From: Caldovatus sediminis
Lineage (GTDB): Bacteria > Pseudomonadota > Alphaproteobacteria > Acetobacterales > Acetobacteraceae
Direction: 5' to 3'
DNA: 64,000 bases
Assembly: GCF_014644455.1 (NCBI RefSeq)
Contig: NZ_BMKS01000010.1
Coordinates: 90,809-154,808 of the forward strand
Of this stretch, positions 33,700-43,006 are shown piece after piece. Below the pieces are notes generated by a model, which was not told where the DNA came from, ran no database searches, and saw nothing but the letters and a program-made list of their open reading frames with translations. A program made the translations under genes and the position numbers. Each line of letters begins with the position of its first letter. Within the stretch, counting starts at the first letter, position 1.

Positions 33700-35502
33700 A
33701 TGATGGATGGCCTCGACGCGGCGGCTCCCGTCCTCGGCATTGCCCGCAGCGTGACGGGGCGCCGCTGGGTCTGGCGCCTCGGCGACGCACGCACCGGGCT
33801 CGGCATCGCCCAGAGCCTCGGCGTGGCGGAGGTGGTCGGCCGGCTGCTGGCCGGCCGCGGCGTCGGCGTCGAGGACGCGGCGCTGTTCCTCGAGCCGACC
33901 CTGCGCGCCCTGCTGCCCGATCCGTCCACGCTCGCCGACATGGACGCCGCCGCCGACCGGCTGGCGCGGGCGGTGCGGGAGGGCGAGCGGGTCGCGGTCT
34001 TCGGCGACTACGACGTGGACGGCGCCTGCGCCGGCGCGCTGATGGTGGGCTTCCTGCGCGACCTCGGTTGCGAGGTCCTGCCCTATGTCCCCGACCGGCT
34101 GCAGGAGGGCTACGGGCCGAACGCGCCCGCCATCGCCGCCTTGTGCGACGCGGGCGCGACGCTGATCGTCTGCGTGGACTGCGGCATCGCCGCCGTCGAG
34201 GCGCTGGAAGCCGCGCGCGGGCGCGCGGAGGTGCTGGTCCTCGACCACCACAAGGCGGAGGGCCCGCTGCCGCGCGTCCTCGCCGCGGTGAACCCGAACC
34301 GCCTGGACTGCACCTCGGGGCTGCGGCATGTCTGCGCGGCCACGGTCGCCTTCCTCGCCGCCGTGGCGACGGTGCGGAGCCTGCGCCGCGCCGGCTGGTT
34401 CGCGCGGATGGGCGAGCCGCGGCTGCTCGACCTGCTCGACCTCGTCGCGCTGGCGACGGTGTGCGACGTGATGCCGCTGACCGGCCTCAACCGCGCCCTT
34501 GTCGCCCAGGGCCTGAAGGTGATGGCGCGGCGCGAGCGGCCGGGCATCGCCGCGCTTCTCGAGGTGGCCGGAAGCCGCGACGCGCCGACCGCGCACACGC
34601 TCGGCTTCGTGCTCGGCCCGCGGATCAACGCCTCGGGCCGCATCGCCGAGCCGGACCTCGGCCTGCGCCTCCTGCTCTGCGACGATCCCGTCGAGGCGCG
34701 CGCCATGGCCGAGCGGCTCGATGCCGTGAACCGCCGCCGCCAGGAGGTGGAGGGCGCGGTGCTCGGCGCCGCCTTCGCCGAGGCCGAGCGCCAGGCGGAG
34801 GCCGGCTCGCCCGTGCTGCTCGTCTGCGGCGAGGGCTGGCACCCAGGCGTGGTCGGCATCGTCGCCGGCCGCGTCAGGGAGCGGTTCAACCGGCCTGCCT
34901 GCGTGGCCGGGCTCGCAGGCGGGATCGCCAAGGGGTCCGGCCGCTCGGTGCCGGGCGTGGACCTCGGCGCCGCGGTGATCGCCGCGCGCCAAGCCGGGCT
35001 GCTGGACACCGGCGGGGGCCATGCCATGGCCGCCGGCTTCTCCTTCGCCGCCGCCCGGCGCGAGGCGGTGCACGCCTTCCTCAGCGAACGCCTTGCGCAC
35101 GCTGCCGCCCTGCCCGCGGCCGCCGACCTGCTGGTGGAAGGGGCGCTCGCCGTGCGGGCGGCCACCCCCGACCTGGCGCGGGAGGTGGAGCGCCTCGCGC
35201 CGTTCGGGGCCGGCAACGAGGAGCCGGTGTTCGCCATTGCCCGCGCCCGCGTGGTGCGCGCCGACCGCCTCGGCCGCGAGGGCGCGACGGTGCGCGCGAT
35301 CATCGAGGGGGAGGGCGGCGGTCGGCTGAAGACCATCACCTTCCGCGCCAAGGACGGACCGCTGGCGCAACTGCTGTTGGCCGGCGATCGCGTGCCGCTG
35401 CACCTCTGCGGGCACCTGCGCGCGGAGCGGTGGAACGACGAGGTGACCGCCTGTCTGCAGGTGGTGGACGCGGCGCCGGCGGGCGCCGGCGGCGCGGCGT
35501 GA
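33700..35502 (+). CDS. recJ: Single-stranded-DNA-specific exonuclease RecJ
   Basis: 5'-3' single-strand exonuclease for recombination and mismatch repair (600 aa). The DHH phosphoesterase motifs are present: DYDVDGACAG at Asp103, the DHH triad at 182-184 (VLVLDHHKAEG), the CDVMPLTG motif, and the DHHA1 part with GWHPGVVGIVAGR and TGGGHAMAAGFSF. The C-terminal OB-fold is present (ARVVRADRLGREGATVRAI). Two adjacent ATG codons make the exact start uncertain by one residue. 46 bases after glpX, same strand. Confidence 0.95.
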   Translation: MMDGLDAAAPVLGIARSVTGRRWVWRLGDARTGLGIAQSLGVAEVVGRLLAGRGVGVEDAALFLEPTLRALLPDPSTLADMDAAADRLARAVREGERVAVFGDYDVDGACAGALMVGFLRDLGCEVLPYVPDRLQEGYGPNAPAIAALCDAGATLIVCVDCGIAAVEALEAARGRAEVLVLDHHKAEGPLPRVLAAVNPNRLDCTSGLRHVCAATVAFLAAVATVRSLRRAGWFARMGEPRLLDLLDLVALATVCDVMPLTGLNRALVAQGLKVMARRERPGIAALLEVAGSRDAPTAHTLGFVLGPRINASGRIAEPDLGLRLLLCDDPVEARAMAERLDAVNRRRQEVEGAVLGAAFAEAERQAEAGSPVLLVCGEGWHPGVVGIVAGRVRERFNRPACVAGLAGGIAKGSGRSVPGVDLGAAVIAARQAGLLDTGGGHAMAAGFSFAAARREAVHAFLSERLAHAAALPAAADLLVEGALAVRAATPDLAREVERLAPFGAGNEEPVFAIARARVVRADRLGREGATVRAIIEGEGGGRLKTITFRAKDGPLAQLLLAGDRVPLHLCGHLRAERWNDEVTACLQVVDAAPAGAGGAA

Positions 35503-35533
35503 CGGGGCGCCCGGCGGAGCCGGTGCGAAGCGG

Positions 35534-35800
35534 TCAGCCGTCGAAGGCGACGCGTACCGCGGCCCGGCGAGCGGCGGGCGAAGCGCCGGAATGTCCGGCC
35601 GCAGATGGGCGCCGGGACCCGCAGCTTCTCGCGCATCGCCGGCGTGGTGCCGGCGATCTTCCAGCCCACGGGATCCCAGCCGAGCCGCGCCGCGACCGGC
35701 TCGCTCGCCGCGTAGCCATCGTCGCAGGTGCGCGCCACCAGATCCGGCGGCAGCGCGCCGATCTGTCGGGCCTCGCGCCGCGCCGGATCGCCCTTCGCCG
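35534..35800 (-). pseudogene. Remnant of a 2-keto-4-pentenoate hydratase/FAH-type gene
   Basis: Read on the minus strand from about 35800, one frame gives ARQIGALPPDLVART, then LGWDPVGWKIAGTTPAM and PAPICGRTF. This is the N-terminal pattern of MhpD-like hydratases ('GWKI..T...M...L....PI.GR.F'). After about 35585 the likeness stops. Another frame then gives AAVRVAFDG and a stop at 35534, like the C-terminal strand of the same family. The middle, some 150 residues, is missing. Best explained as an internal deletion plus frameshift. It lies 47 bases downstream of the hydantoinase gene on the same strand, so it was perhaps once in that operon. Confidence 0.55.
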
Positions 35801-35847
35801 CGCCTCGCCCCGTTCGTGGAAGACCGGCGGGCCGCGCCCAGCGCGGC

Positions 35848-37281
35848 TCAGAGCGGCCTGGCCTCGAGGATCTCGGCGGGGATGCGGCGCGGCAGCCACT
35901 CTCCGCCCGGCGTGGCGCCCCCGAGAAAGCGCCCGTCCTCCACCACCACCCGCCCGCGCAGGATGGTCATGCACGGCCAAGCGGCGACCTCGCGCCCCTC
36001 CCAGGGCGAGTAGTCGGTCTCGTGCAGCGCCTCCGCCCGCACGGTGCGGCGCAGCGCCGGGTCGAGGATGGCGATGTCGGCGTCGCTCCCCGGCGCGATC
36101 GCGCCCTTGCGCGGGTAGAGCCCCATCACCTTCGCCGCGTTGGTCGAGACCAGGTCCACGAAGTGGCGCAGCGAGTAGCCGCGCTTGCCGACCGTCTCGG
36201 TGTAGATCACCGCGAGGCGCGGCTCGACCCCGGCATTGCCGCCCGTCGTGTCGTCGATCCGCTTCCCCTGCACCTTCACCGCGAGCGAGCAGCAGATCTC
36301 GTCCGTCGCCACCGAGCCGATCGAGCCGTCGCGCGTGCCGGCCCACAGCTCCTCCTGGTCCGCCTTCGACTTCAGCGACGGGTAGGTGTGGTAGATCTGC
36401 CCGTTCGGCCGGCGGTAGTCCTCGCTGCTGTAGAGCAGGTACTGGTGCAGCGTCTCGCCGTAGATCGGCAGGCCCCTGGCCCGCGCCTCGCGGATCGCGC
36501 GCACGCCGTTCGCCGCCGAGACGTGCATCATGTAGAGCGCCGTGCCCGGCACGTGCTCGGCGAGGCGGATGACGCGGCGGAAGGAGAGGTCCTCCGACAG
36601 CGTGTTGTGCACCTCCGCCATGTTCTCGAAGCCGACTCGCCCCTCGCGGATCAGCTTCGCGTACATGTGCATGACGATGTCGTTGTCCTCGGCGTGGATG
36701 ACGCCGAGGCCGCGCGCGGCGGCGAGGACCTTGAACACCTCCCAGATGTCGCCGAAGTCCACCATGCGGCCGCGCCGGCTCGGGGTGATGTCGGTGGTGA
36801 AGATCTTCACCGTGGGCCAGCCGCCCCGGATCGCCTCGCCGAGCTGGGCGGGCAGGTCGGGCGGCAGGTCGCCCTCGACCATGACGTGGAAGGCGTAGTC
36901 GCAGTGGCAGCCGTCCGCGGTCCAGTCGGCGCGCCGCTTCTCGATCGCGCCCTCGACGGTGTTGCCGTGGGTCCAGCGCACGAAGTCGATCATCGTCGTC
37001 GTGCCGCCGTGCAGCGCCGCGCGGCTGACCCGGTTCGGCCCCTGGGTGAGGCCCGCGGTGCCGTCCGGGTTCGGCAGGTGCCAGAGGCAGTGCACGTGCG
37101 GGTCGATGCCGCCCGGCATGACGATCTTGCCAGTCGCGTCCACCAGCCGCGCGCCTTCCGGCACGGGGAGGCTTCCCGGCGCCGCGACGGCGACGATGCG
37201 TCCCCCGGCGACCGCCACGTCGGCCGGCCCGTCGCCCTGCGGGGTGACGACCCGATCGCCGCGGATGACCAGCTCGACCAT
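35848..37281 (-). CDS. Dihydropyrimidinase / D-hydantoinase-family amidohydrolase (477 aa)
   Basis: Binuclear-metal cyclic amidohydrolase. All expected metal ligands can be found: His62 and His64 (PGGIDPHVH), the carboxylated Lys159 (PTVKIFTTD), His196 (GVIHAEDND), His253 (MMHVSAANG) and Asp327 (SVATDEIC). Such enzymes open dihydropyrimidine or hydantoin rings; some act on other cyclic amides. Start at 37281 has GGAGGGGAAG upstream. The family usually sits with a carbamoylase or dihydropyrimidine dehydrogenase; here neither is present, only a decayed hydratase gene downstream. Confidence 0.92.
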   Translation of the reverse strand: MVELVIRGDRVVTPQGDGPADVAVAGGRIVAVAAPGSLPVPEGARLVDATGKIVMPGGIDPHVHCLWHLPNPDGTAGLTQGPNRVSRAALHGGTTTMIDFVRWTHGNTVEGAIEKRRADWTADGCHCDYAFHVMVEGDLPPDLPAQLGEAIRGGWPTVKIFTTDITPSRRGRMVDFGDIWEVFKVLAAARGLGVIHAEDNDIVMHMYAKLIREGRVGFENMAEVHNTLSEDLSFRRVIRLAEHVPGTALYMMHVSAANGVRAIREARARGLPIYGETLHQYLLYSSEDYRRPNGQIYHTYPSLKSKADQEELWAGTRDGSIGSVATDEICCSLAVKVQGKRIDDTTGGNAGVEPRLAVIYTETVGKRGYSLRHFVDLVSTNAAKVMGLYPRKGAIAPGSDADIAILDPALRRTVRAEALHETDYSPWEGREVAAWPCMTILRGRVVVEDGRFLGGATPGGEWLPRRIPAEILEARPL

Positions 37282-37584
37282 GGCGCTTCCCCTCCCGTGC
37301 CGAGACGCGGCATCGTCCCGCAGGCGCCGAGGCGGCGCAAGGGCCGCCGGCGAGGAGGGCCGCGCCATGGGACGCCGCCGTCCGCGCTGCTGCGGCCGCG
37401 TGTGCGGCAGGTCGCCTCGCGCTCGGCCGGGTGCGGACGAGGCGGGCGTGCCCGGCGATCGCGCGCCGCGGACCAAGGGCCGTCCCGCCGCGCGCGACCG
37501 GCCGGCACGGCGTCGGAGACGATGTCCTGGGACGGGCTGGTGCCCGCGGGCCGCGCCGCCGCCCGTGGCGGGCGGCGCCGGGCG
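37282..37584. other. Intergenic region, no feature seen
   Basis: 303 bases between the hydantoinase start and the end of radC. No supported gene; a short Arg/Cys-rich plus-strand frame beginning at 37368 has a GAGGAG before it but runs antisense into radC and lacks any domain character. Confidence 0.4.
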
Positions 37585-38403
37585 CTACAGCAGCCCCTCG
37601 CGCCGGAACGAGAGATACCGGCCCTTGCCGAGGATGAGGTGGTCGTGCACCACGATGCCGAGCGTGGCCGCCGCCGCCCTGATCTCCTGCGTCATCTCTA
37701 CGTCCGCGCGGCTCGGCGTCGGGTCGCCGGAGGGGTGGTTGTGCACCAGGATCAGCGCCGTCGCCTGCAGCTCGAGGCAGCGCCGGACCACCTCGCGCGG
37801 ATAGGCGGGGGTGTGGTTCACGGTGCCGCGCCCCTGCACCTCGTCGGCGATCAGGCGGTTCTTCGAATCGAGGAAGAGCACGCGGAACTGCTCGACCCGC
37901 TCGCGCGACAGCGCGGCAGAGAGGTAGTCGGTCAGCCGCTCCCAGTTGTTCAGCACCGGTCGCTCCAGCACCTCGGCCCGCATCAGCCGGAGCGCTGCCG
38001 CCTGCACGGTCTTGAGCGCTGCGATGCCGGCCTCGCCGATGCCCGCGACCTGCCGCAGCTCCGCGGGCGGCGCGGCGATGGCGTTGGCGAAGGAGCCGAA
38101 GCGCCCGAGCAGGGCGCGCGCGATCGGCTTGGTGTCGCGGCGCGGCAGAGCGACGAACAGCACCATCTCGAGCAGCTCGTGGTCGAGCAGCGCCTCCGGC
38201 CCGGCGGCGAGCAGCTTCTCGCGCATCCGCGCGCGGTGGCCGAAGTGGCCGGGCGAGGAGGCAGGCGGCCGAAGCGGCCGTTCGGCCTGCGGCGGCGCCG
38301 GCGCGCGCGTGGCGCGGAACAGCGGCAGGCCGAGCCCGTCCGGCGGCAACGATGCCGCCGCCGACATCCGCTCCGCCATGCCCGACTTCCTGGCTGCCGC
38401 CAT
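37585..38403 (-). CDS. radC: RadC/JAB-domain DNA-repair-associated protein (272 aa)
   Basis: N-terminal helix-hairpin-helix-like part (RMREKLLAAGPEALLDHELLEM, then VAGIGEAGIAALK) and a JAB1/MPN metalloprotease-like domain with the JAMM motif HNHPSGDPTPSRAD starting at residue 221. The QGRGTVNHTPAYPREVVRRC stretch gives the other conserved turn. RadC proteins are widespread, but their once-claimed role in repair is unsettled. Start at 38403 (MAAARKSG) is one of several close ATGs (also 38379 and 38367). map lies upstream on the same strand, a common order in alphaproteobacteria. Confidence 0.92.
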   Translation of the reverse strand: MAAARKSGMAERMSAAASLPPDGLGLPLFRATRAPAPPQAERPLRPPASSPGHFGHRARMREKLLAAGPEALLDHELLEMVLFVALPRRDTKPIARALLGRFGSFANAIAAPPAELRQVAGIGEAGIAALKTVQAAALRLMRAEVLERPVLNNWERLTDYLSAALSRERVEQFRVLFLDSKNRLIADEVQGRGTVNHTPAYPREVVRRCLELQATALILVHNHPSGDPTPSRADVEMTQEIRAAAATLGIVVHDHLILGKGRYLSFRREGLL

Positions 38404-38518
38404 GCCTCGCCCCCGTGGCGACCCTGCGCTGCAGCGGCGCCAAAAGGCGAGGGGAACGACGCGCCGCAAACGCAGAAATCACGCTGGCAGGCGCCTGCGG
38501 CGGGCGCCCGGCGGCCGG

Positions 38519-39325
38519 TCAGCGCGAATAGGGCGGCTTGTGCAGCCCGGCGGGCGAGAGGGTGAAGATCTCCACCCCGTCCTCCGTCACCCCCACCATG
38601 TGCTCGAACTGCGCCGAGAGCGAACGGTCGCGCGTCACCGCCGTCCAGCCGTCGTCGAGGATCTTCACCTCCGGACGGCCGGCGTTGACCATCGGCTCGA
38701 CGGTGAAGAACATGCCGGGCCTGAGCACCGGCCCCTCGCCGGGGCGGCCGAAATGCAGCACGTTCGGCGGCTCGTGGAAGCGCCGGCCGATGCCGTGGCC
38801 GCAGAAGTCGCGCACCACGCTGAAGCGGTGGCGCTCGACGTAGCTCTGGATCGCGTGGCCGACGTCGCCGAGGGTCGCCCCCGGGCGGATCGCCGCGATC
38901 CCGCGCATCATCGCCTCGTGCGTGACGTCGAGCAGCAGCCGCGCCTTGGTGCTCGGCGTGCCGGCGACGAACATGCGGCTGGTGTCGCCGTGCCAGCCGT
39001 CGAGGATCACCGTCACGTCGATGTTGACGATGTCGCCCTCCTGCAGCACGCGCTCGCCGGGGATGCCGTGGCAGACCACGTGGTTGACGGAGGTGCAGAT
39101 CGACTTCGGGAAGCCGCGGTAGCCGAGTGGCGCCGGCACCGCGCCGTGGTCGAGGATGAACTCGTGGCAGAGGCGGTCCAGCTCGCCCGTGGTCACGCCG
39201 GGGCGGACGTGCGGGACGATCATGTCGAGCGTCTCCGCCGCCAGCCGGCCAGCATGGCGCATCCCCTCGAAGTCCTCGGGCGCGTGCAGGGTGATGCGGC
39301 GGCTTTCGGCGCCTTGCTGCTCCAT
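38519..39325 (-). CDS. map: Type I methionine aminopeptidase
   Basis: Removes the N-terminal Met from new proteins (268 aa). Metal ligands: Asp103 (VNIDVTVIL), Asp114 (WHGDTSRMF), His177 (CGHGIGRRFHEPP), Glu210 (FTVEPM) and Glu241 (AQFEHMVGV); His86 (VCHGIPG) is the substrate-side His. Start at 39325 (MEQQGAESRRITLH) was preferred to longer versions, which add only Arg-rich sequence. Followed by radC after 115 bases. Confidence 0.96.
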   Translation of the reverse strand: MEQQGAESRRITLHAPEDFEGMRHAGRLAAETLDMIVPHVRPGVTTGELDRLCHEFILDHGAVPAPLGYRGFPKSICTSVNHVVCHGIPGERVLQEGDIVNIDVTVILDGWHGDTSRMFVAGTPSTKARLLLDVTHEAMMRGIAAIRPGATLGDVGHAIQSYVERHRFSVVRDFCGHGIGRRFHEPPNVLHFGRPGEGPVLRPGMFFTVEPMVNAGRPEVKILDDGWTAVTRDRSLSAQFEHMVGVTEDGVEIFTLSPAGLHKPPYSR

Positions 39326-39480
39326 GGGGCGGTTGGTCCGGACGCGGCGTGTTGCTTGGAAAAAGCAAAGATGCGCGCCAAGGGGCGGCGTTGCAAGCCA
39401 GGGGGCCGGACCGCGCCGCGCGCGGGCCGCATGGCGGCCCGGCGGGGGCGGCCGGCGCGACGGCAGCGCCGGCCGCCGGC

Positions 39481-40392
39481 TCAGGGCCGCGCCGCCTTCT
39501 CCCCGGCGCTGCGCTCGACGGTGCCGAGCGCGTCGGCCAGCCGGGCCTCCGCGCTGCCCGGCCGGGCGGGCTTCTGCTGGCTCTCGTGCGGCGCCCAGCC
39601 GGTCATCATCACCAGCCGCAGCGGCACCGCGAGGCTGCCATCCGCCCCCTCCGGCATCAGCGAGGCGGCGCGGGGGAACAGCAGGCGCGGCGGGGTGCGG
39701 GGATCGCGCGCCCGCACCGCGTTGGTCTCCCCCGCGGCGCGCAGGTCGGCGAAGAGGGCGGCGGCGGAGCGGTAGCGCAGCGTCACCTCCTCCGCATCCG
39801 CCACCGGCAGCGCGAACCCCGCCCGCTGCAGCAGATGCGCCGCGTCGCGCAGTTCCGGGAAGGGCGAGACGCGGGGGGAGAGGCCCCCGCGCAGCTCCGT
39901 CTCCGCCACCGCCAGCGCCTCGCGCAGCGGCTGCAGGGTGCCGAGCCCCGGCAGCGCCGCGAGGAACAGCCCGTCCGGCGCCAGCGCCCGGCGGATCTGC
40001 ACCAGCGCACCCGGCAGGTCGTTCACCCAGTGCAGCGACAGGCAGGCGACGACGAGGTCGAAGCTCTCCGGCGCGAAGGGCAGCCACTCCTCGTCCGCCG
40101 CCACCGGCAGGCCGCCGGCGCGCGCCGCCATCGGCGCCGAGAGGTCGGCCGAGACGACGAGGGGAATCCCGCGCGCGCGCAGCCGCGGCGCCACCGCGCC
40201 CCGGCCGCCGAGGTCGAGGGCCCGGGTGAAGCGCCGCGTCACGTCGTCCAGCCGGTCGAGCAGGCGCTCCGCCGCCTCGTCCAGCACCGGCGCGACCCGT
40301 CCGATGATCGCGGCGGCGCGGTCGCGGTGCAGGCGCACCAGCCGGCGGTTGAAGACCTCGGCGGGGCTGTCGGTGGCGTGAAGGAGGGCCAT
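39481..40392 (-). CDS. SAM-dependent methyltransferase, BioC/NDUFAF5-like (303 aa)
   Basis: Class I methyltransferase. Nucleotide-side motif ALDLGGRGAVAPRL (a variant of DxGxGxG), acidic loop VVSADLSAPM, and SFDLVVACLSLHWVNDLPGAL. The N-terminal EVFNRRLVRLHRDRAA is the start seen in the NDUFAF5/BioC-like alphaproteobacterial group, which in mitochondria hydroxylates a complex I Arg. The bacterial role is open (malonyl-ACP methylation for biotin, or a complex I factor). Start at 40392; an upstream ATG at 40428 is possible. The C-terminal 30 residues are low complexity. Confidence 0.82.
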   Translation of the reverse strand: MALLHATDSPAEVFNRRLVRLHRDRAAAIIGRVAPVLDEAAERLLDRLDDVTRRFTRALDLGGRGAVAPRLRARGIPLVVSADLSAPMAARAGGLPVAADEEWLPFAPESFDLVVACLSLHWVNDLPGALVQIRRALAPDGLFLAALPGLGTLQPLREALAVAETELRGGLSPRVSPFPELRDAAHLLQRAGFALPVADAEEVTLRYRSAAALFADLRAAGETNAVRARDPRTPPRLLFPRAASLMPEGADGSLAVPLRLVMMTGWAPHESQQKPARPGSAEARLADALGTVERSAGEKAARP

Positions 40393-40552
40393 GCCGCGGC
40401 AGATGCGCCCGGTTCCGCCGGTCCGCAAGCCGGGCTAGCCTCTCCGGCGCCCGCATCGTCGCGAGGGACCGCCGCCGCGTGACCGCAGCCATGCGGCCCG
40501 GTCGGCCGGAAGGCGTGTTCGCCCCCGCGCCGGGCCGGGAAAGGGGAGGCCG

Positions 40553-42151
40553 ATGACACAGCGGATCGACGCGTCCACCCTCAAGCGGTGGCTTTCCGAC
40601 GGGCGGGAGCTCGCGGTTCTCGATGCGCGCGAGGAGGGCGAGTTCGGCACCGGCCACCTGTTCTGGGCCGTGCCCTGCCCGCTGTCGCGCGCGGAGCTCC
40701 GCGCCCGCGCCCTGCTGCCGCGCCGCGACGTGCGGGTCTGCGTCACCGACGGCGGGGAAGGGGGGCTGGCCGAACGCCTCGCCGCCTACCTCGAGTCCAT
40801 CGGCTGCACCGACGTCTCGGTGCTCGAGGGCGGCGTGCCGGCCTGGAAGGCGGCGGGCTACGTCGTGTTCTCCGGCGTCAACGTCCCCTCCAAGGCGTTC
40901 GGCGAGTGGGTCGAGCACCACTACGGCACGCCGAGCGTGGACCCCGCCGAGCTCAAGGCGATGGTGGACCGCGGCGAGGACGTGGTGATCCTCGACAGCC
41001 GCCCGATGGACGAGTTCCGCCGCATGTCCATCCCCGGCGGCATCAACGTCCCCGGCGGCGAGCTGGTCTATCGCATCGGCGAGTTCGTCCGCGGCCCGGG
41101 GACGACGGTGGTGGTGAACTGCGCCGGCCGCACCCGCTCGATCCTCGGGGCGCAGAGCCTCCGCAGCGCCGGGCTGCCGAACCGCGTGTTCGCGCTGCGC
41201 AACGGCACGATGGGCTGGGAGCTGGCCGGCCTCGCCTGCGCCCATGGCGAGACCCGGACCTACCCGCCCGGCACGCCCGCCGGCGCCGCCGAGGCCTTGG
41301 CGCGGGCCCGCCGCTTCGCCGAAGGCGCCGGCGTGCGGACCCTGACCCGCGCCGGGCTGGAGGCGCTGCGGCGCGACCAGAGCCGCAGCCTCTATCTCCT
41401 TGATGTCCGGTCGCCGGAGGAGTTCGCCGCCGGCCATCTGCTCGGCAGCCAGAGCGCGCCGGGCGGGCAGCTCGTGCAGGCGACCGACCGCTGGGTCGCG
41501 GTGCGCAACGCGCGGATCGTACTGGTGGACGACACCGGCGTCCGCGCCCGCATGACCGGCGGCTGGCTCCGCCAGATGGGCGCCGGCTACGAGGTCTACG
41601 TGCTCGAGGACGGCCTCGCCGGCCGGCTCGAGGAAGGCCCCGGCGTCACCGAGTGCCCGGAGGCGGCGGCGGTGAAGGTCCCCGCCCTCTCCGCGCCGGA
41701 GCTCGCCGCCCGGCTCGCCGACGGCGCGGCCCAGGTGATCGAGCTGAGCCGCTCGATCGACTTCCGCGCCGGCCATATTCCCGGCGCCCTCTGGGGCGTG
41801 CGCACCCGCCTCGCGGCGCTCGCCCCGCGGCTTGCGGCGGACCGCCCGGTGGTCCTCGCCGCGCCGGAGGAGGCGCTGGCCAGGCTGGCGGTCGCCGAGG
41901 TGCAGGGACTGGTCCGCGCCCCGGTGCGCATCCTCGCCGGCGGCACGCGGGCCTGGCAGGCCGCCGGCCTGCCGCTGCAGGCCGACCGCACCGACCCGCC
42001 GGACGAGGCCTGCATAGACTTCTACCTCCGCGCCTACGACCGGAATTCCGGGGTGGAGGAGGCGATGCGCGCCTACCTCTCCTGGGAGGTGGACCTGGTC
42101 CACGAGGTCGAACGGGACGGCGATGCGCGGTTCGGGGTCCCCGCCGCCTGA
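40553..42151 (+). CDS. Four-domain rhodanese protein (532 aa)
   Basis: Four rhodanese-like modules in one chain, at about residues 5-105, 128-228, 262-355 and 375-470, each with the VLDAREEGEF/LDSRPMDEF/LDVRSPEEF/IELSRSIDF strand and a closing LEGG.PAWKAAG-type helix. Only module 2 keeps a catalytic Cys in the active loop: Cys190 in VVVNCAGRTRS. In module 3 the loop reads VLVDDTGVRA, and in module 4 VLAAPEEA. So one active sulfurtransferase site with three regulatory or structural copies is likely. No signal peptide, hence cytoplasmic. Its 3' end overlaps comF by 29 bases. Confidence 0.9.
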   Translation: MTQRIDASTLKRWLSDGRELAVLDAREEGEFGTGHLFWAVPCPLSRAELRARALLPRRDVRVCVTDGGEGGLAERLAAYLESIGCTDVSVLEGGVPAWKAAGYVVFSGVNVPSKAFGEWVEHHYGTPSVDPAELKAMVDRGEDVVILDSRPMDEFRRMSIPGGINVPGGELVYRIGEFVRGPGTTVVVNCAGRTRSILGAQSLRSAGLPNRVFALRNGTMGWELAGLACAHGETRTYPPGTPAGAAEALARARRFAEGAGVRTLTRAGLEALRRDQSRSLYLLDVRSPEEFAAGHLLGSQSAPGGQLVQATDRWVAVRNARIVLVDDTGVRARMTGGWLRQMGAGYEVYVLEDGLAGRLEEGPGVTECPEAAAVKVPALSAPELAARLADGAAQVIELSRSIDFRAGHIPGALWGVRTRLAALAPRLAADRPVVLAAPEEALARLAVAEVQGLVRAPVRILAGGTRAWQAAGLPLQADRTDPPDEACIDFYLRAYDRNSGVEEAMRAYLSWEVDLVHEVERDGDARFGVPAA

Positions 42152-42974
42152 CGGGGCCGAGCGGCTCCGCCCCGGCGGCGAGCGGGCGGGACCGCGGCTC
42201 CGGGCGCGGATCGGCGCGGGGGTCGCCGCCGCCTTCCGCGCCACGCTCGACGCCCTCCTCCCGCCGCACTGCCTGACCTGCGAGGCGGAGGTCGCCGTGC
42301 AGGGCACGCTCTGCGCCGCCTGCTTCCGGGGCCTCGGCTTCATCACCGAGCCGCTCTGCGCCCGCTGCGGCGTGCCCTTCGCCCATGCCGGCCAGGCCGA
42401 TGCCCGGGGCCTGTGCCCCGGCTGCGCCGCCGCCCCGCCCGTCTTCGCCGCCGCCCGGGCCGCGCTGCGCTACGACGAGGGGGCGAAGCGGCTGATCCTG
42501 CCCTTCAAGCACGCCGACCGCACCGACCTCGCCGCCCCGCTCGCGGCGCAGATGGCGCGGGCCGGGGCGGCGCTGCTCGCCCGCGCCGATCTCGTCGCGC
42601 CGGTGCCGGCGCACTGGCGCCGCCGCCTGGCCCGCCGCTACGACCAGGCGGCGCTGCTCGCCCGGGCCGTGGCGCGGCGCGCCGGCCGGCCCTGCGTGCC
42701 CGATCTCCTGCGCCGCACGCGCGCCACGCCCGCCCTCGGCGATCGCGGCGCGGCGGAGCGGGCCGCCCTGGTCGCCGGCGCCTTCGCGCTGCGCCGCGGC
42801 GGGGCGGCGCGCGTCGCCGGACGGCGGGTGCTGCTGGTGGACGACGTGCTGACCTCCGGCGCCACCGCGGAGGCCTGCGCCCGCGTGCTGCTCGAGGCCG
42901 GCGCGGCCGCGGTGGACGTGCTCGCCGCCGCGCGCGTGCCCGACCCGCGCCTCGCCTCGGGCGCCGCGGCTTGA
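42123..42974 (+). CDS. comF: ComF-family phosphoribosyltransferase-like protein (283 aa)
   Basis: N-terminal double zinc ribbon with four CxxC pairs (CLTC, CAAC, CARC, CPGC), then the PRTase fold with LILPFKHADRTDLAAPL, VPAHWRRRLARRYDQAALLA and the PRPP loop VLLVDDVLTSGAT. In naturally competent bacteria ComF helps bring DNA into the cytoplasm with the helicase ComFA; in many proteobacteria its job is unknown. It starts at 42123, inside the last codons of the rhodanese gene, and grxC follows after 32 bases. Start choice is moderately certain: the first 25 residues are low complexity. Confidence 0.9.
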   Translation: MRGSGSPPPDGAERLRPGGERAGPRLRARIGAGVAAAFRATLDALLPPHCLTCEAEVAVQGTLCAACFRGLGFITEPLCARCGVPFAHAGQADARGLCPGCAAAPPVFAAARAALRYDEGAKRLILPFKHADRTDLAAPLAAQMARAGAALLARADLVAPVPAHWRRRLARRYDQAALLARAVARRAGRPCVPDLLRRTRATPALGDRGAAERAALVAGAFALRRGGAARVAGRRVLLVDDVLTSGATAEACARVLLEAGAAAVDVLAAARVPDPRLASGAAA

Positions 42975-43006
42975 CCGGATCGTGCCGGAACCCAACCTTC
43001 GCCGCC

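Noticed and set aside
37368..37804. Small plus-strand gene with GAGGAG before ATG between hydantoinase and radC
   Set aside because: Runs antisense through radC, Arg/Pro/Ala-rich, no domain.
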